Below, in pieces: positions 15,313 through 24,167 of a stretch of DNA of 64,000 nt. The notes beneath the pieces are model-generated. The model did no database searches. It was not told the origin of the DNA and was given only the letters and a program-made list of their open reading frames with translations. A program made the position numbers and the translations under genes. Position 1 is the stretch's first letter, and the number at the start of each line of letters is the position of its first letter. Source of the stretch: Chromatiales bacterium (lineage in GTDB: Bacteria; Pseudomonadota; Gammaproteobacteria; Steroidobacterales; GCA-2729495). The stretch is from the NCBI GenBank assembly GCA_016789885.1, contig JAEUPZ010000031.1:1-64000 (forward strand), written 5' to 3'.

Positions 15313-15636
15313 TCAGTCGTCTTCCCGGGCTTCCGCGGGCAGACCGCCTTGCAGGCCGAGGGCCGCCCGGGCCAGCAGGTGTGCGCTGACGGGCGCCGTC
15401 AGGAACAGGAACGCCGTGACCAGCACCTCGTGCACGCTGATGCCGGGGCCGGTCAGGCTGAAGTAGAGCGCCGAGGCCACCAGCGTGCAGCCGACGCCGA
15501 GCGTCGAGGCCTTGGTGGGGCCGTGCAGGCGCCCGTAGAAATCCGACAGTTTTGCCAGGCCCAGCGAGCCAAGCAGGGCGAAGCCGGCGCCTGCGATGAG
15601 GAGCGCCGAGATGCCGATGTCGATGATGGTCGCCAC
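15313..15636 (-). CDS. mrpG: Mrp-type cation/proton antiporter subunit G
   Basis: A 107-residue protein with three membrane helices, the family block LGSLGLAKLSDFYGRLHGPTK, and a C-terminal helix ending in a charged tail. Last gene of the mrpAB-C-D-E-F-G run; about 20 bases after mrpF. Confidence 0.88.
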   Translation of the reverse strand: MATIIDIGISALLIAGAGFALLGSLGLAKLSDFYGRLHGPTKASTLGVGCTLVASALYFSLTGPGISVHEVLVTAFLFLTAPVSAHLLARAALGLQGGLPAEAREDD

Positions 15637-15657
15637 GGTGTCCGTCCCTTGCCGCCG

Positions 15658-15927
15658 TCAGTCGATGACGCTGCCACGCTTCAGGTAGCGCGCGCAGCAG
15701 ACCGTGCCCACGAAGCCGAGCAGCGCGATCAGGATCGCGACCTCGAAGGTCACCGCGCTGCCGCTGCGCACGCCATCCACGACCACCAGCGCCAGCACGT
15801 TCACGTAGCAGGTGTCGAGGGCGAGGATGCGGTCCGCCGCCGAAGGTCCCCGCACGAGCCGCCAGCCGGCCAGCAGCAGCGCGATGCCGAGCATGACGGC
15901 GGCGATGGTGGCGGCCGTCGTGATCAC
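15658..15927 (-). CDS. mrpF: Mrp-type cation/proton antiporter subunit F
   Basis: An 89-residue membrane protein with three helices and the family motif RGPSAADRILALDTC, followed by LALVVVDGVRSGSA. It starts at GTG 15927, overlapping the mrpE stop as GTGA, which fixes the start. Part of the hetero-oligomeric Na+(K+)/H+ antiporter. Confidence 0.88.
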   Translation of the reverse strand: MITTAATIAAVMLGIALLLAGWRLVRGPSAADRILALDTCYVNVLALVVVDGVRSGSAVTFEVAILIALLGFVGTVCCARYLKRGSVID

Positions 15928-16427
15928 GGCGTGCCCTCCGGTCCCGGGAAGATGGCGCGCAGCGGGGCTTCGTAGCGGGCCTTGATGGTCGCGACCAGCG
16001 CTGCCTCGTCGGCGACGTCCAGCGCGTGCACCAGCAGCGTGCGGCCGTCGTCGATGGTGTCCACCGACAGCGTGCCGGGCGTCAGCGTGATGATGCCGGC
16101 GAGGATCGCGGTGCCGACGGGATCCCGTCCGTCCAGCGGGATTCGCACGAAGGCGGGCCGCAGCCGGCGCTCGGGGCCGATGATGAGCACGGCGACCTGC
16201 AGGTTCGCGATGACGATGTCGCCGGCCACGCGCAGCAGCAGCCGTACCGCCCGCCAGGGGTGCCGCGCGTTGACCGGTACCGGCACCAGCCGCCGCACCG
16301 TCAGCGGCAGCGCCACGGCCAGCACGACGCCGATCAGCACCTGGCCCGGTGCCAGGGTGTTGTTGAGGGCGAGCCACGTGGCCAGCACCACGACGCTCTG
16401 CAACGGCCAGGGCAGCAGGCCGCTCAC
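15924..16427 (-). CDS. mrpE: Mrp-type cation/proton antiporter subunit E
   Basis: A 167-residue protein: N-terminal membrane helices, then a cytosolic domain with RPAFVRIPLDGRDPVGTA, LAGIITLTPGTLSVDTIDDG and FPGPEG, the conserved MnhE blocks. Overlaps mrpD and mrpF by 4 bases each. Confidence 0.9.
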   Translation of the reverse strand: MSGLLPWPLQSVVVLATWLALNNTLAPGQVLIGVVLAVALPLTVRRLVPVPVNARHPWRAVRLLLRVAGDIVIANLQVAVLIIGPERRLRPAFVRIPLDGRDPVGTAILAGIITLTPGTLSVDTIDDGRTLLVHALDVADEAALVATIKARYEAPLRAIFPGPEGTP

Positions 16428-17950
16428 GGCGGGTCTCCCGCGGCCACCGCCTGCGGTCGCTCGACCGGGTCGGCGGCAAAGACGGCGTCGATGTACGCGA
16501 CCGGGCTCTGCAGCGCCGCCGCCGTGGCCCGCGCGTAGCGCTCGACGGGCGTCGCGAAAACGACGAGGGCGAAGCCTGCCGCCAGCAGCGCGGCACAGGC
16601 CGCGGCCGGCGCCGCCAGCGGCCGCGCGGGTGCCGGCGGCGTCGCCGACGGGTCCGGCTCCCAGAACCAGCGGCTGCCCGCGCGCATCAGCGCGAGCAGC
16701 GCGAGCAGTCCGCCCGCCAGTACGGCCGTCCAGACGGCGATGACGCTGCCGGTGCCGAGGGCCGCGCGGAGCATGAAGAGCTTGGCCACGAAGCCCGAGA
16801 ACGGCGGCAGCCCGGCCAGCGCCGCCGCGGCCACGAGGTAAAGGCCGCCAATGAGCCCCGCCCGCGTCATCCGCGGGCCCGGCTCCAGCCGGTCGCTGCC
16901 ACGGCTGCGGGCGAGCAGTTCCGCCACCAGCATCAAGGCTGCCGCCGCGAGCGTCGAGTGGGGCAGGTACAGCAGCGCCGCCGTGGTGGCGCGCGTGCTG
17001 CCAAGGCCGAGGCCGATGGCGAGCGTGCCGGCCGAGGCGACGATGAGCCAGGCGGCGAGGTGGCGCAGGTCGGCGGCCGCGAGGGCGCCGAGGCCGCCCA
17101 CCAGCAGCGTCGTGACGCCGGCGGCCAGCAGCAGGTCGTCGGCGACCCCCGGGAACACCAGCGTCGACACCCGCAGCAGCGCGTAGATGCCGACCTTGGT
17201 GAGCAGCGCAAAGAGCGTGGCCACCGGCACCAGCGGCGCGGCATAGGCCGCCGGCAGCCAGAAACCCAGCGGCACCAGCGCCGCCTTGGTGGCAAAGACC
17301 AGCGCGAGCAGCAGGCCCGCCGCGGCGGCCAGGGCCGCGGCATCATGGCCCAGCGCCGGGATGCGCAGTGCGAGGTCCGCCATGTTCAGCGTGCCGGCAA
17401 CGCCGTAGAGCAGGCCGACCCCGATGAGGAACACGGCCGAGGCGACGAGGTTGACGGCCACGTAGTGCAGCCCGGCCCGGGCGCTGCCGGGCCGGTCCCC
17501 ATGCAACAGCAGCGCGTAGGACGCCGCCAGCAGCAGCTCGAAGCAGACGAACAGGTTGAACAGGTCGCCGGTCAGGAAGGCACCGTTGAGACCCGCGAGC
17601 TGCACCTGGAAGAATGGCGCGAAGAAACGGCCTCGCCCGGCGGTATCGGAGCCGCCCGCCACGAAGCTCGCCAGCGCCACCACCGCCGTCAGGCCCAGCA
17701 TCAGCGTCGTCAGCCGGTCGGCTACCAGCGTGATGCCGAAGGGGGCCGGCCAGTTGCCGAGTAGCTGCACGAGCACCGCGCCGTCAGCGGTGGCGAGGCC
17801 GATTCCCAGCGCTGCGCCGACGAGGGCCAGCAGCGACAGCAGCTGCAGCGCCGGCACGAGGGGCCGCAGCGGCGGCAGCAGCGTGAGCGCTGCCGCTGCG
17901 AGGGGAATCGCCACCGGCGCGATGAGCCAGCCGCTGCCGAATCCGGTCAC
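16424..17950 (-). CDS. mrpD: Mrp-type cation/proton antiporter subunit D
   Basis: A 508-residue NuoN/NuoM-like membrane protein with about 14 helices. Seen: ALTLLPPLRP near the start, FLTGDLFNLFVCFELLLAASYALL, FATKAALVPLGFWLPAAYAAP (the conserved lysine helix), and LAGLPPFSGFVAKLFM, which are typical of the antiporter-like family. Overlaps mrpC and mrpE by 4 bases. Confidence 0.93.
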   Translation of the reverse strand: MTGFGSGWLIAPVAIPLAAAALTLLPPLRPLVPALQLLSLLALVGAALGIGLATADGAVLVQLLGNWPAPFGITLVADRLTTLMLGLTAVVALASFVAGGSDTAGRGRFFAPFFQVQLAGLNGAFLTGDLFNLFVCFELLLAASYALLLHGDRPGSARAGLHYVAVNLVASAVFLIGVGLLYGVAGTLNMADLALRIPALGHDAAALAAAAGLLLALVFATKAALVPLGFWLPAAYAAPLVPVATLFALLTKVGIYALLRVSTLVFPGVADDLLLAAGVTTLLVGGLGALAAADLRHLAAWLIVASAGTLAIGLGLGSTRATTAALLYLPHSTLAAAALMLVAELLARSRGSDRLEPGPRMTRAGLIGGLYLVAAAALAGLPPFSGFVAKLFMLRAALGTGSVIAVWTAVLAGGLLALLALMRAGSRWFWEPDPSATPPAPARPLAAPAAACAALLAAGFALVVFATPVERYARATAAALQSPVAYIDAVFAADPVERPQAVAAGDPP

Positions 17951-18288
17951 AGGCCGTCCCCCGCGTCGGTGCGGTCATCGCCCGAGGCCAGCCGGTCACG
18001 GATCGCGAGCGCCGCGAGCACCGCCGTCATGCCGAAGCTGATGACGATGGCCGTCAGCACCAGCGCCTGGGGGAGTGGGTCCGCGAGATCGGCGAGGGTG
18101 GGCGTGGTCCCCTCCGGGACGATGGGTGCGCTGTCCACCTTGAGGCGGCCCATGGCGAAGACGAACAGGTTGATGGCGTAGGTCAGCAGCGTCAGCCCCA
18201 GCAGCAGGTCGAAGCTGCGCGGGCGCAATGCCAGGTAGATGCCCGCCGCGGTGAGGCTGCCGACGACGATGGCGAGCAGCAGTTCCAT
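17947..18288 (-). CDS. mrpC: Mrp-type cation/proton antiporter subunit C
   Basis: A 113-residue NuoK-like protein with three helices; conserved LLGLTLLTYAINLFVFAMG and DPLPQALVLTAIVISFGMTA are visible. Its ATG overlaps the mrpAB stop by one base (TGATG) and its stop overlaps the mrpD start. Confidence 0.92.
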   Translation of the reverse strand: MELLLAIVVGSLTAAGIYLALRPRSFDLLLGLTLLTYAINLFVFAMGRLKVDSAPIVPEGTTPTLADLADPLPQALVLTAIVISFGMTAVLAALAIRDRLASGDDRTDAGDGL

Positions 18289-21050
18289 CAGCCGGCCCCG
18301 TCCGTTCCGGGCTGCAGGCGGGCGAGGGTCAGCACCGCCAGCAGCGTCGCCCCCGTCACGGCCAGCAGCACGCCGAGATCGAAGAACACTGCCGTCGGCA
18401 GTGACACCACGCCGATGAGCGGCAGGACCGGCTCGGCGTGGCTGCTGGTCAGGAACGGATACGCCAGCGCCAGGCTGCCGAGGCCCGTGGCCAGCGCGAT
18501 GCCGACGCCGCCACCGGTCAGCGGCGCCCAGGCGTCGGGCAGCTGCCGGTCGACGCTGGCGCGGTCGCGTGCGAGGTAGGGCAGCAGCAGGCCGATGGCG
18601 AGCACCAGGGCCGCGATGAAGCCGCCGCCGGGCGCGTTGTGCCCGCGCAGGAACAGGAACGCGGCGACGGTGAGGGCCAGCGGGACCAGTGCGGCGGCCA
18701 CGGGCTCCAGCAGGAACGAGCGCCGCGGCACGGCGGCGCCGCCGGCCTGGGCGCTGCCGGCCAGCAGCGCGGCCACCAGCAGGCCCGCGACGCCCAGCAC
18801 CGTGATCTCGCCGAGGGTGTCGAAGCCGCGGAAGTCGACGATGATGACGTTGACGGCGTTGCTGCCTGCAGCGCCGGGCACGGCGTTGGCCAGGTAGTAG
18901 CCGGCGATGCTGTCCACCGGCCGGGTCAGTACGGCGAAGAGCAGGGCGGCGACCCCGACGCCTGCGGCGATGGCCAGCACGAGGTCGCGGCCGTGGCGCC
19001 CGTCCGGCACCTCCCGCGATCCCGTCTGCGGCAGGCAGCGCAGGGCCAGCAGCAGCAGCACGATCGATACTACCTCGACCAGCAGCTGCGTCAGCGCGAG
19101 GTCAGGCGCCGACAGCACGCCGAAGGTCAGCGTGACGACGAGGCCGACGCCGCCCGCGAGCACCAGCGCCGTGAGCCGCTGCCGGTGCAGCGCGACGACG
19201 CCGGCCGTGGCCGCGAGCCCGACGAGCCAGGCGACCGGCAGCACGTAGCCGGCGGGCCCCAGGCTGACGGGTCCCCGGCCGACGCCTGCCCGCAGCAGGG
19301 GCCACGCCGCCAGGGCCAGCCCCGCGGCGACGAGCCAGGCCAGGTAGTCGGGCAGCCGGCCCGCGGCGAGCGTTTCGGTGAACGCGCGGCCGGCCCGGGG
19401 CAGCCCTTCGGTGATGGCGCCATAGGCCCGCTCGGCGTACTCCTCGAGGTGCACGCGATCGTGCAGCCGCAAGAGCTTCTGCAGCGAGAAGTACAGCGCC
19501 ACGCCGAGGGCGGTGGCGGCGATGCTCATGACAAGTGGCAGCTCGAGCCCGTGCCACAGCGCCAGCGTGTAGGGCGGCGGCGGCCCCTGCAGCGTCGCGC
19601 CGGCGGCCACGGCCAGCAGCGGCGCCACCGTCAGGTTGGGCAGCATGCCGACGGCGAGGCAGGCGGCCGCCAGCAGGGCGATGGGGGCCAGCATGAACCC
19701 GGCGGGGTCGTGGGGCTGCTTCGGCACGCCGACGCAGTCGCCGTTCCAGAAGACGTCGTGCACGAAGCGTGCCGAGTACGCCACGCCGAAGGCGCCGGCC
19801 AGCGTCGCCAGCACCGGCACGATCACGTTCAGGCCGGCCCGGTCCGTGACGCCGAGGGTTTCGGCGAAGAACATCTCCTTCGACAGGAAGCCGTTCAGCA
19901 GCGGCACGCCGGCCATGGCCAGCGCCGCGACGATGGCGAGCACTGCCGTGACCGGCATGTGCTTCGCGAGGCCGTGCAGGCGCCGCATGTCGCGCGAGCC
20001 GGTCTCGTGGTCGATGACGCCGGCGGCCATGAAGAGCGACGCCTTGAAGGTGGCGTGGTTCAGGATGTGGAACACGCCGGCGACGGTCGCCATGGGCGCG
20101 GACAGGCCGAACAGCAGCGTGATGAGGCCGAGGTGGCTGATGGTGGACCAGGCCAGCAGTCCCTTGAGGTCGTGCTGGAAGATCGCCCGCCAGCTGCCGA
20201 GCACCAGCGTGACCAGGCCGATACCGGTGACCGTGTAGAACCACAGGTCCGTGCCGGCCAGCGCCGGGTGCAGGCGCGCCAGCAGGAACACGCCGGCCTT
20301 CACCATCGTCGCCGAGTGCAGGAACGCCGACACCGGCGTCGGCGCCGCCATGGCCCGGGGCAGCCAGAAGTGGAAGGGCCACTGCGCCGACTTGGTGAAG
20401 GCGCCGAGCAGGATCAGTCCCAGCGCCGCCGGATAGCGCGGATCCGCCTGCAGTGCCGGGCCCGAGGCTAGCACGACGTCGAGCGAGTAACTCCCGGCCA
20501 TGGCGCCCAGCAGCAGCAGGCCGCCCAGCAGGGCGAGGCCGCCAAGGCCCGTGACCGTCAGCGCCATGCGCGCGCCGTAGCGGGCGTCGGCGCGGTGCGA
20601 CCAGTAGCCGATCAGCAGGAAGGATGAGAGGCCGGTCAGCTCCCAGAACACCGCGAGCACGATGAGGTTGTCGGCCAGCACGACGCCGAGCATCGAACCG
20701 GTGAAGGCCAGCAGGAAGGCGAAGAACCGCGCGTAGGGCTCGTCCGGCGCCAGGTAGTAGCGGGCGTAGACGACGACGAGCACGCCGATGCCGGTGACCA
20801 GACCGGCGAAGAGCAGCCCCAGCCCGTCGAGGCGGAAGCCCAGGTCGCCGCCGGGCAGCGGCAGCCACGGCATTGCCACGGCGGGGACGGCGCCGCCGAA
20901 GACGGCCGGTGCGAGGCCCGCCACCAGCACGCCGGCGGCACCAGTGGCCGCGCCGGCGACGAGGGTGGCCGCCCGGGCCGGCAGCCGCGGCAGGGCGAGC
21001 AGCAGCAGCGCGGCCAGGAACGGCAGCGCGACGACGAGGCCCAGCGTCAC
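18288..21050 (-). CDS. mrpA: Mrp antiporter subunit A fused to subunit B domain
   Basis: A 920-residue polytopic protein. Seen: a NuoL-like core (DNLIVLAVFWELTGLSSFLL, AKSAQWPFHFWLPRAMAAPTP-type region, HILNHATFKASLFMAAG, LNGFLSKEMFF), a middle MrpA extension (SAPDLALTQLLVEVVSIVLL, VNVIIVDFRGFDTLGEITVL), and a C-terminal MnhB domain (FLFLRGHNAPGGGFIAALVLA, then FFDLGVLLAVTG). Known: group 2 Mrp operons carry this A-B fusion. First gene of the operon, so it sets expression of the complex used for sodium and pH homeostasis. No clear promoter is seen in the 230 bases upstream. Confidence 0.93.
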   Translation of the reverse strand: MTLGLVVALPFLAALLLLALPRLPARAATLVAGAATGAAGVLVAGLAPAVFGGAVPAVAMPWLPLPGGDLGFRLDGLGLLFAGLVTGIGVLVVVYARYYLAPDEPYARFFAFLLAFTGSMLGVVLADNLIVLAVFWELTGLSSFLLIGYWSHRADARYGARMALTVTGLGGLALLGGLLLLGAMAGSYSLDVVLASGPALQADPRYPAALGLILLGAFTKSAQWPFHFWLPRAMAAPTPVSAFLHSATMVKAGVFLLARLHPALAGTDLWFYTVTGIGLVTLVLGSWRAIFQHDLKGLLAWSTISHLGLITLLFGLSAPMATVAGVFHILNHATFKASLFMAAGVIDHETGSRDMRRLHGLAKHMPVTAVLAIVAALAMAGVPLLNGFLSKEMFFAETLGVTDRAGLNVIVPVLATLAGAFGVAYSARFVHDVFWNGDCVGVPKQPHDPAGFMLAPIALLAAACLAVGMLPNLTVAPLLAVAAGATLQGPPPPYTLALWHGLELPLVMSIAATALGVALYFSLQKLLRLHDRVHLEEYAERAYGAITEGLPRAGRAFTETLAAGRLPDYLAWLVAAGLALAAWPLLRAGVGRGPVSLGPAGYVLPVAWLVGLAATAGVVALHRQRLTALVLAGGVGLVVTLTFGVLSAPDLALTQLLVEVVSIVLLLLALRCLPQTGSREVPDGRHGRDLVLAIAAGVGVAALLFAVLTRPVDSIAGYYLANAVPGAAGSNAVNVIIVDFRGFDTLGEITVLGVAGLLVAALLAGSAQAGGAAVPRRSFLLEPVAAALVPLALTVAAFLFLRGHNAPGGGFIAALVLAIGLLLPYLARDRASVDRQLPDAWAPLTGGGVGIALATGLGSLALAYPFLTSSHAEPVLPLIGVVSLPTAVFFDLGVLLAVTGATLLAVLTLARLQPGTDGAG

Positions 21051-21280
21051 GGCCGGTTCCCGCGCAGGGCTGCCGGGCCCGGCCCGCTGGTCAGCGCCTG
21101 CGTCGGCAGCAACTCGGGTGGCTGCGTGGTGTCGTTCATCCGGTCCGTGCCAGGCAATCCGTTATGGTGCCTGCGGGCAGCGGCCAGCCGCAAACGCCGG
21201 CGCTGACGGCTGCCCGGTGTCCTGCGGTGAAGTGCAGCGCCGCCGGCGCCGTCGCTGGCGCTCGAACGGGAGGTCGCCTG
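21051..21280. other. Leader region upstream of the mrp operon
   Basis: A 230-base region. A 30-codon minus-strand open frame (MNDTTQPPELLPTQ, 21139-21047) overlaps the mrpAB start as ATGA but has no clear ribosome site, so it is not called a gene. No promoter stands out. Confidence 0.4.
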
Positions 21281-21433
21281 GCAGGTTGTTGAAAAACGCA
21301 CATCCTGTGCATTTTTCAACTCGCCAGTCCGGTACATGCCCGTACTGGCTTCCGACGAATCAACCGCTTACGCGCTTGCTTCGTCGACGCGGCCATCCCT
21401 GGCCGCGCTGGCAGGCTGTTTTCAACAGCCTGC
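21281..21433. repeat. 153-bp palindromic intergenic element with terminal inverted repeats
   Basis: The ends GCAGGTTGTTGAAAA (21281-21295) and TTTTCAACAGCCTGC (21419-21433) are inverted copies with one mismatch. Inside are further hairpins: TTGAAAAACGCA / TGCATTTTTCAA (21289-21319), GCCAGT / ACTGGC (21323-21349), CGACGAA / TTCGTCG (21353-21386), GCGGCCA / TGGCCGC (21389-21406), and the right end is itself a 10-bp hairpin GCAGGCTGTT-TTC-AACAGCCTGC (21411-21433). No gene is encoded. It resembles a REP/MITE-like non-autonomous element and probably also ends the feo transcript, whose stop codon it touches. Confidence 0.65.
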
Positions 21434-21642
21434 TAGGGCCGCGGCTTGCTGCCACCCGGCGGGACGCCGTCACCGGATGGCGCCCGGCGGTAGAAGCGGA
21501 CGACGGTCTCCTTGGGCGGCGGGCCGGCGCTGGCGCAGTCGCCGCAGCTGCCGGCCTTCCGCCGGCGCCGCCAGGCGAGGTACGCCCCGGCGACCAGCAT
21601 GACGACGCCCAGCGCCACCCACTCCTGCAGTTCCGCGTCCAT
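21433..21642 (-). CDS. FeoB-associated Cys-rich membrane protein (P12-like)
   Basis: A 69-residue protein with one N-terminal membrane helix (WVALGVVMLVAGAYLAW), a basic stretch RRRRK, and a short Cys motif CGDC, followed by a Pro-rich tail. This is the plan of the small membrane proteins that follow feoB. It starts 7 bases after the feoB stop. Likely assists ferrous iron import; mechanism unknown. Confidence 0.75.
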   Translation of the reverse strand: MDAELQEWVALGVVMLVAGAYLAWRRRRKAGSCGDCASAGPPPKETVVRFYRRAPSGDGVPPGGSKPRP

Positions 21643-21649
21643 GCCGGCC

Positions 21650-23845
21650 TCAGCCCAGCAGCCGGTAGGCCAGCAGCGCGCCGACGTAGCCGAGCCCGGT
21701 CATGTAGGCCCAGGCCCCCAGCGGCCAGCGCCAGCTGCCGGTCTCGCGGTACATCACTGCCAGCGTCGCCGCGCACTGCAGGCAGAAGGCGTAGAAGATG
21801 AGCAGTCCCACGGCCATGCCGGTGGTGAAGACCGGCGCGCCGTCCGGGTGCTCGGCGTCGCGCAGCCGCGTGATCAGGGCATCGTCGCCGCCGCCGACGT
21901 CGCCCACGGCGTAGATCGTGCCGAGGATGGCGATGACGACTTCCCGGGCCGGGAACCCGGCCACGACCGCGGCCGTGACCTTCCAGTCCCAGCCGAGCGG
22001 CGCGAAGGCCGGCGCAAGGCCGCGGCCGATGCGGCCCAGCCAGCTGGCCTCGAGCTGCTCCACGGCGGCCTCGGCGTCGATGGCGGCCAGCTCCGCGTCG
22101 AGTTCCGCACCGTCGAAGGTCGCCGTCGCAGCGGCGCGTTCGGCGTCGAAGCGCGCCTCGACGGCCTCGCCGGGCCGCGGGAAGTACGCCAGCGCCCAGA
22201 TCACCACGGCGACGGTGAAGATCACGGTGCCCGCGCGGATCAGGAACACGCGGCCACGCTCCAGCAGCTTCAGCGCCACGGACTTCAGGTTCGGCAGCCG
22301 GTAGGGCGGCAGCTCGATCAGGAACGTCGGGGTCGGCCCGCGCAGGATCGTGCGCTTGACGATGAGCGCCGTGAGCACGCCACCGAGGATGCCGAGCAGG
22401 TACAGGCCGAACAGCACGAGGCCCTGCAGATTGATGGCGCCGCCCAGGTAGCGGTGGTTGGGCACGAAGGCGCCGATCAGCAGCGCATAGACCGGCAGCC
22501 GCGCGGAGCAGGTCATGAAGGGCGCGGCGAGGATCGTCGCCAGACGGTCGCGCCGCTCCGGGATGACGCGGGTCGCCATGATGCCCGGCACCGCGCAGGC
22601 GAAGCTCGACAGCATCGGGATGAACGACTGGCCCGACAGTCCCACCGACCGCATGAGCCGGTCGACCATGAAGGCGACCCGCGGCATGTAGCCCGAGTCC
22701 TCGAGCACGATGATGAAGGCGAACAGGATCAGGATCTGCGGCAGGAAGATCACGACGCTGCCGACGCCGGCGATGCCGCCGTCCACCAGCATGCTGGCGA
22801 TGGCCCCTGGCGGCAGCACCGACCGTACCCAGCCGGCGAGGGCGCCGGTGGCCCCGTCGATCAGGTCCATGAGCGGGGTCGCCCACGAGAACACGGCCTG
22901 GAACACGCCGAGCATCACCGCCAGGAACAGCAGCACGCCGATCACCGGGTGGTTGGTGACGCGGTCGACCCGCTCGGCCATGGCGGTGACCGGGGGAGGG
23001 CGGTGCTCGCACTCGGACAGCACGCTGCCGATGAGGTCGTAGCGCGCCTTCGCCTCCATGGCCGCCAGCGGACTGCCGCGGGAGAGGCGGGTCCGCAGGT
23101 CCTGCAGTTCGGCGACGAAGGCGGCGTCGGCCGACAGCTCGAAGCGCCGCTCGGCGACGCCGCCGGCGTCGATCAGCGCCCGCTCCACCTCGTAGGGCCG
23201 CAGGTGCGAGCCGGTGGCGGCGACGCGCGCCCACAGGTCGCGGGCCGCGGCGGCCGGCTCCGGCAGTACGGCCAGTGGTGGCGGGCACGGTGCGTCGAGC
23301 GCTTCCGTGAGCGCGCTCCGCAGCGCGTCGAGGCCGATGTCGCGGGCCGCCGAGATCGGCACGACGCGGGCGTTCAGCCGGCGGCCGAGCAACTGGTGGT
23401 CGATGTGGATCCCGCGGGCCTCGGCCACGTCCCACAGGTTCAGCGCGACGACGAGCGGCAGCCCGAGCTCCGCGAGCTGGGTGACGAGGAACAGGTTGCG
23501 GCGCAGGTTCGTCGCGTCGACCACCGCCAGCACCGCCCGGGGGCGGTCGACGTCGGCCACGTGACCGAGCAGGACGTCGACGGCCACCATCTCGTCCGGC
23601 GACTGGGCCGACAGGGCGTAGGTGCCCGGCAGGTCGACGAGGCTGACGGTGCGCTGGCCGAGCTGCAGCGTGCCGGTGTGGCGCTCGACGGTGACGCCGG
23701 GGTAGTTGGCGGTCTTCTGGCGCAGGCCGGTCAGCGCGTTGAACAGCGTGCTCTTGCCGGTGTTCGGGTTGCCGATCAGGGCGACCACCGGCATGGCGCC
23801 GGCAGCTGGCGCGACGGGGGCGCGGGCCGGGGCGACGGCGGTCAT
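21650..23845 (-). CDS. feoB: Ferrous iron transporter FeoB
   Basis: A 731-residue inner-membrane Fe(II) transporter with a GTPase domain. Seen: G1 GNPNTGKST (25-33), G3 VDLPGTYAL, G4 NLWD, then the FeoB membrane core with two Gate-type blocks (GQSFIPMLSSFACAVPGIMATR and the AREVVIAILGTIYAVG region) and a C-terminal FAFCLQCAATLAVMYRETG. ATGA overlap with feoA. Located behind a Fur box, so iron-repressed. Confidence 0.96.
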   Translation of the reverse strand: MTAVAPARAPVAPAAGAMPVVALIGNPNTGKSTLFNALTGLRQKTANYPGVTVERHTGTLQLGQRTVSLVDLPGTYALSAQSPDEMVAVDVLLGHVADVDRPRAVLAVVDATNLRRNLFLVTQLAELGLPLVVALNLWDVAEARGIHIDHQLLGRRLNARVVPISAARDIGLDALRSALTEALDAPCPPPLAVLPEPAAAARDLWARVAATGSHLRPYEVERALIDAGGVAERRFELSADAAFVAELQDLRTRLSRGSPLAAMEAKARYDLIGSVLSECEHRPPPVTAMAERVDRVTNHPVIGVLLFLAVMLGVFQAVFSWATPLMDLIDGATGALAGWVRSVLPPGAIASMLVDGGIAGVGSVVIFLPQILILFAFIIVLEDSGYMPRVAFMVDRLMRSVGLSGQSFIPMLSSFACAVPGIMATRVIPERRDRLATILAAPFMTCSARLPVYALLIGAFVPNHRYLGGAINLQGLVLFGLYLLGILGGVLTALIVKRTILRGPTPTFLIELPPYRLPNLKSVALKLLERGRVFLIRAGTVIFTVAVVIWALAYFPRPGEAVEARFDAERAAATATFDGAELDAELAAIDAEAAVEQLEASWLGRIGRGLAPAFAPLGWDWKVTAAVVAGFPAREVVIAILGTIYAVGDVGGGDDALITRLRDAEHPDGAPVFTTGMAVGLLIFYAFCLQCAATLAVMYRETGSWRWPLGAWAYMTGLGYVGALLAYRLLG

Positions 23846-24072
23846 GGGCCCGGGGGACCCACGGACACGAGGGCCGCCTCGGCCTGCCGCAGCGACAGGG
23901 CGTAGCCCATGACGTTGACTTCGATGGGGTCGCCGCCGATGGCCCGCCGGGTCACGCGGACCGGGGATCCCTCGAGCAGCCCGAGCACCATGAGCCGCTG
24001 CACGAGGGGCCCCTCGCCGCGGATGGCAGTGATGGTGGCCGTCTGGCCGACCTTGAGCTGGTCGAGCGTCAT
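23842..24072 (-). CDS. feoA: Ferrous iron transport protein FeoA
   Basis: A 76-residue SH3-like cytosolic protein (MTLDQLKVGQTATI, then RLMVLGLLEGSPVRV, then GDPIEVNVMGYALSLRQAEA), a required partner of FeoB. First gene of feoA-feoB-P12. Confidence 0.93.
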   Translation of the reverse strand: MTLDQLKVGQTATITAIRGEGPLVQRLMVLGLLEGSPVRVTRRAIGGDPIEVNVMGYALSLRQAEAALVSVGPPGP

Positions 24073-24084
24073 GCGCGCATTCTA

Positions 24085-24103
24085 GATGAGAATCATTGTC
24101 ATC
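24085..24103 (-). promoter_or_regulatory. Fur box upstream of feoA
   Basis: GATGAGAATCATTGTCATC is near-palindromic (GATGA...TCATC) and matches the 19-bp Fur consensus at about 12 positions. It ends 12 bases before the feoA ATG, so Fur-Fe2+ would block the promoter or initiation. Confidence 0.78.
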
Positions 24104-24167
24104 TACAGCAAATCGCCCGGGGGGCCCAGTCGGGAAACCCCGTAGCGCGCAGGCCCGGGGCCGGCGC

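Noticed and set aside
18438..20471. 677-codon plus-strand frame antisense to mrpAB
   Set aside because: Gln/Arg/Gly-rich shadow; mrpAB has proper membrane helices.
21047..21139. 30-codon leader peptide (MNDTTQPPELL) before mrpAB
   Set aside because: No ribosome site and no conserved feature; the ATGA overlap alone is weak evidence.
21512..23905. 797-codon plus-strand frame antisense to feoB
   Set aside because: Shadow with no start context or domain; feoB is certain.
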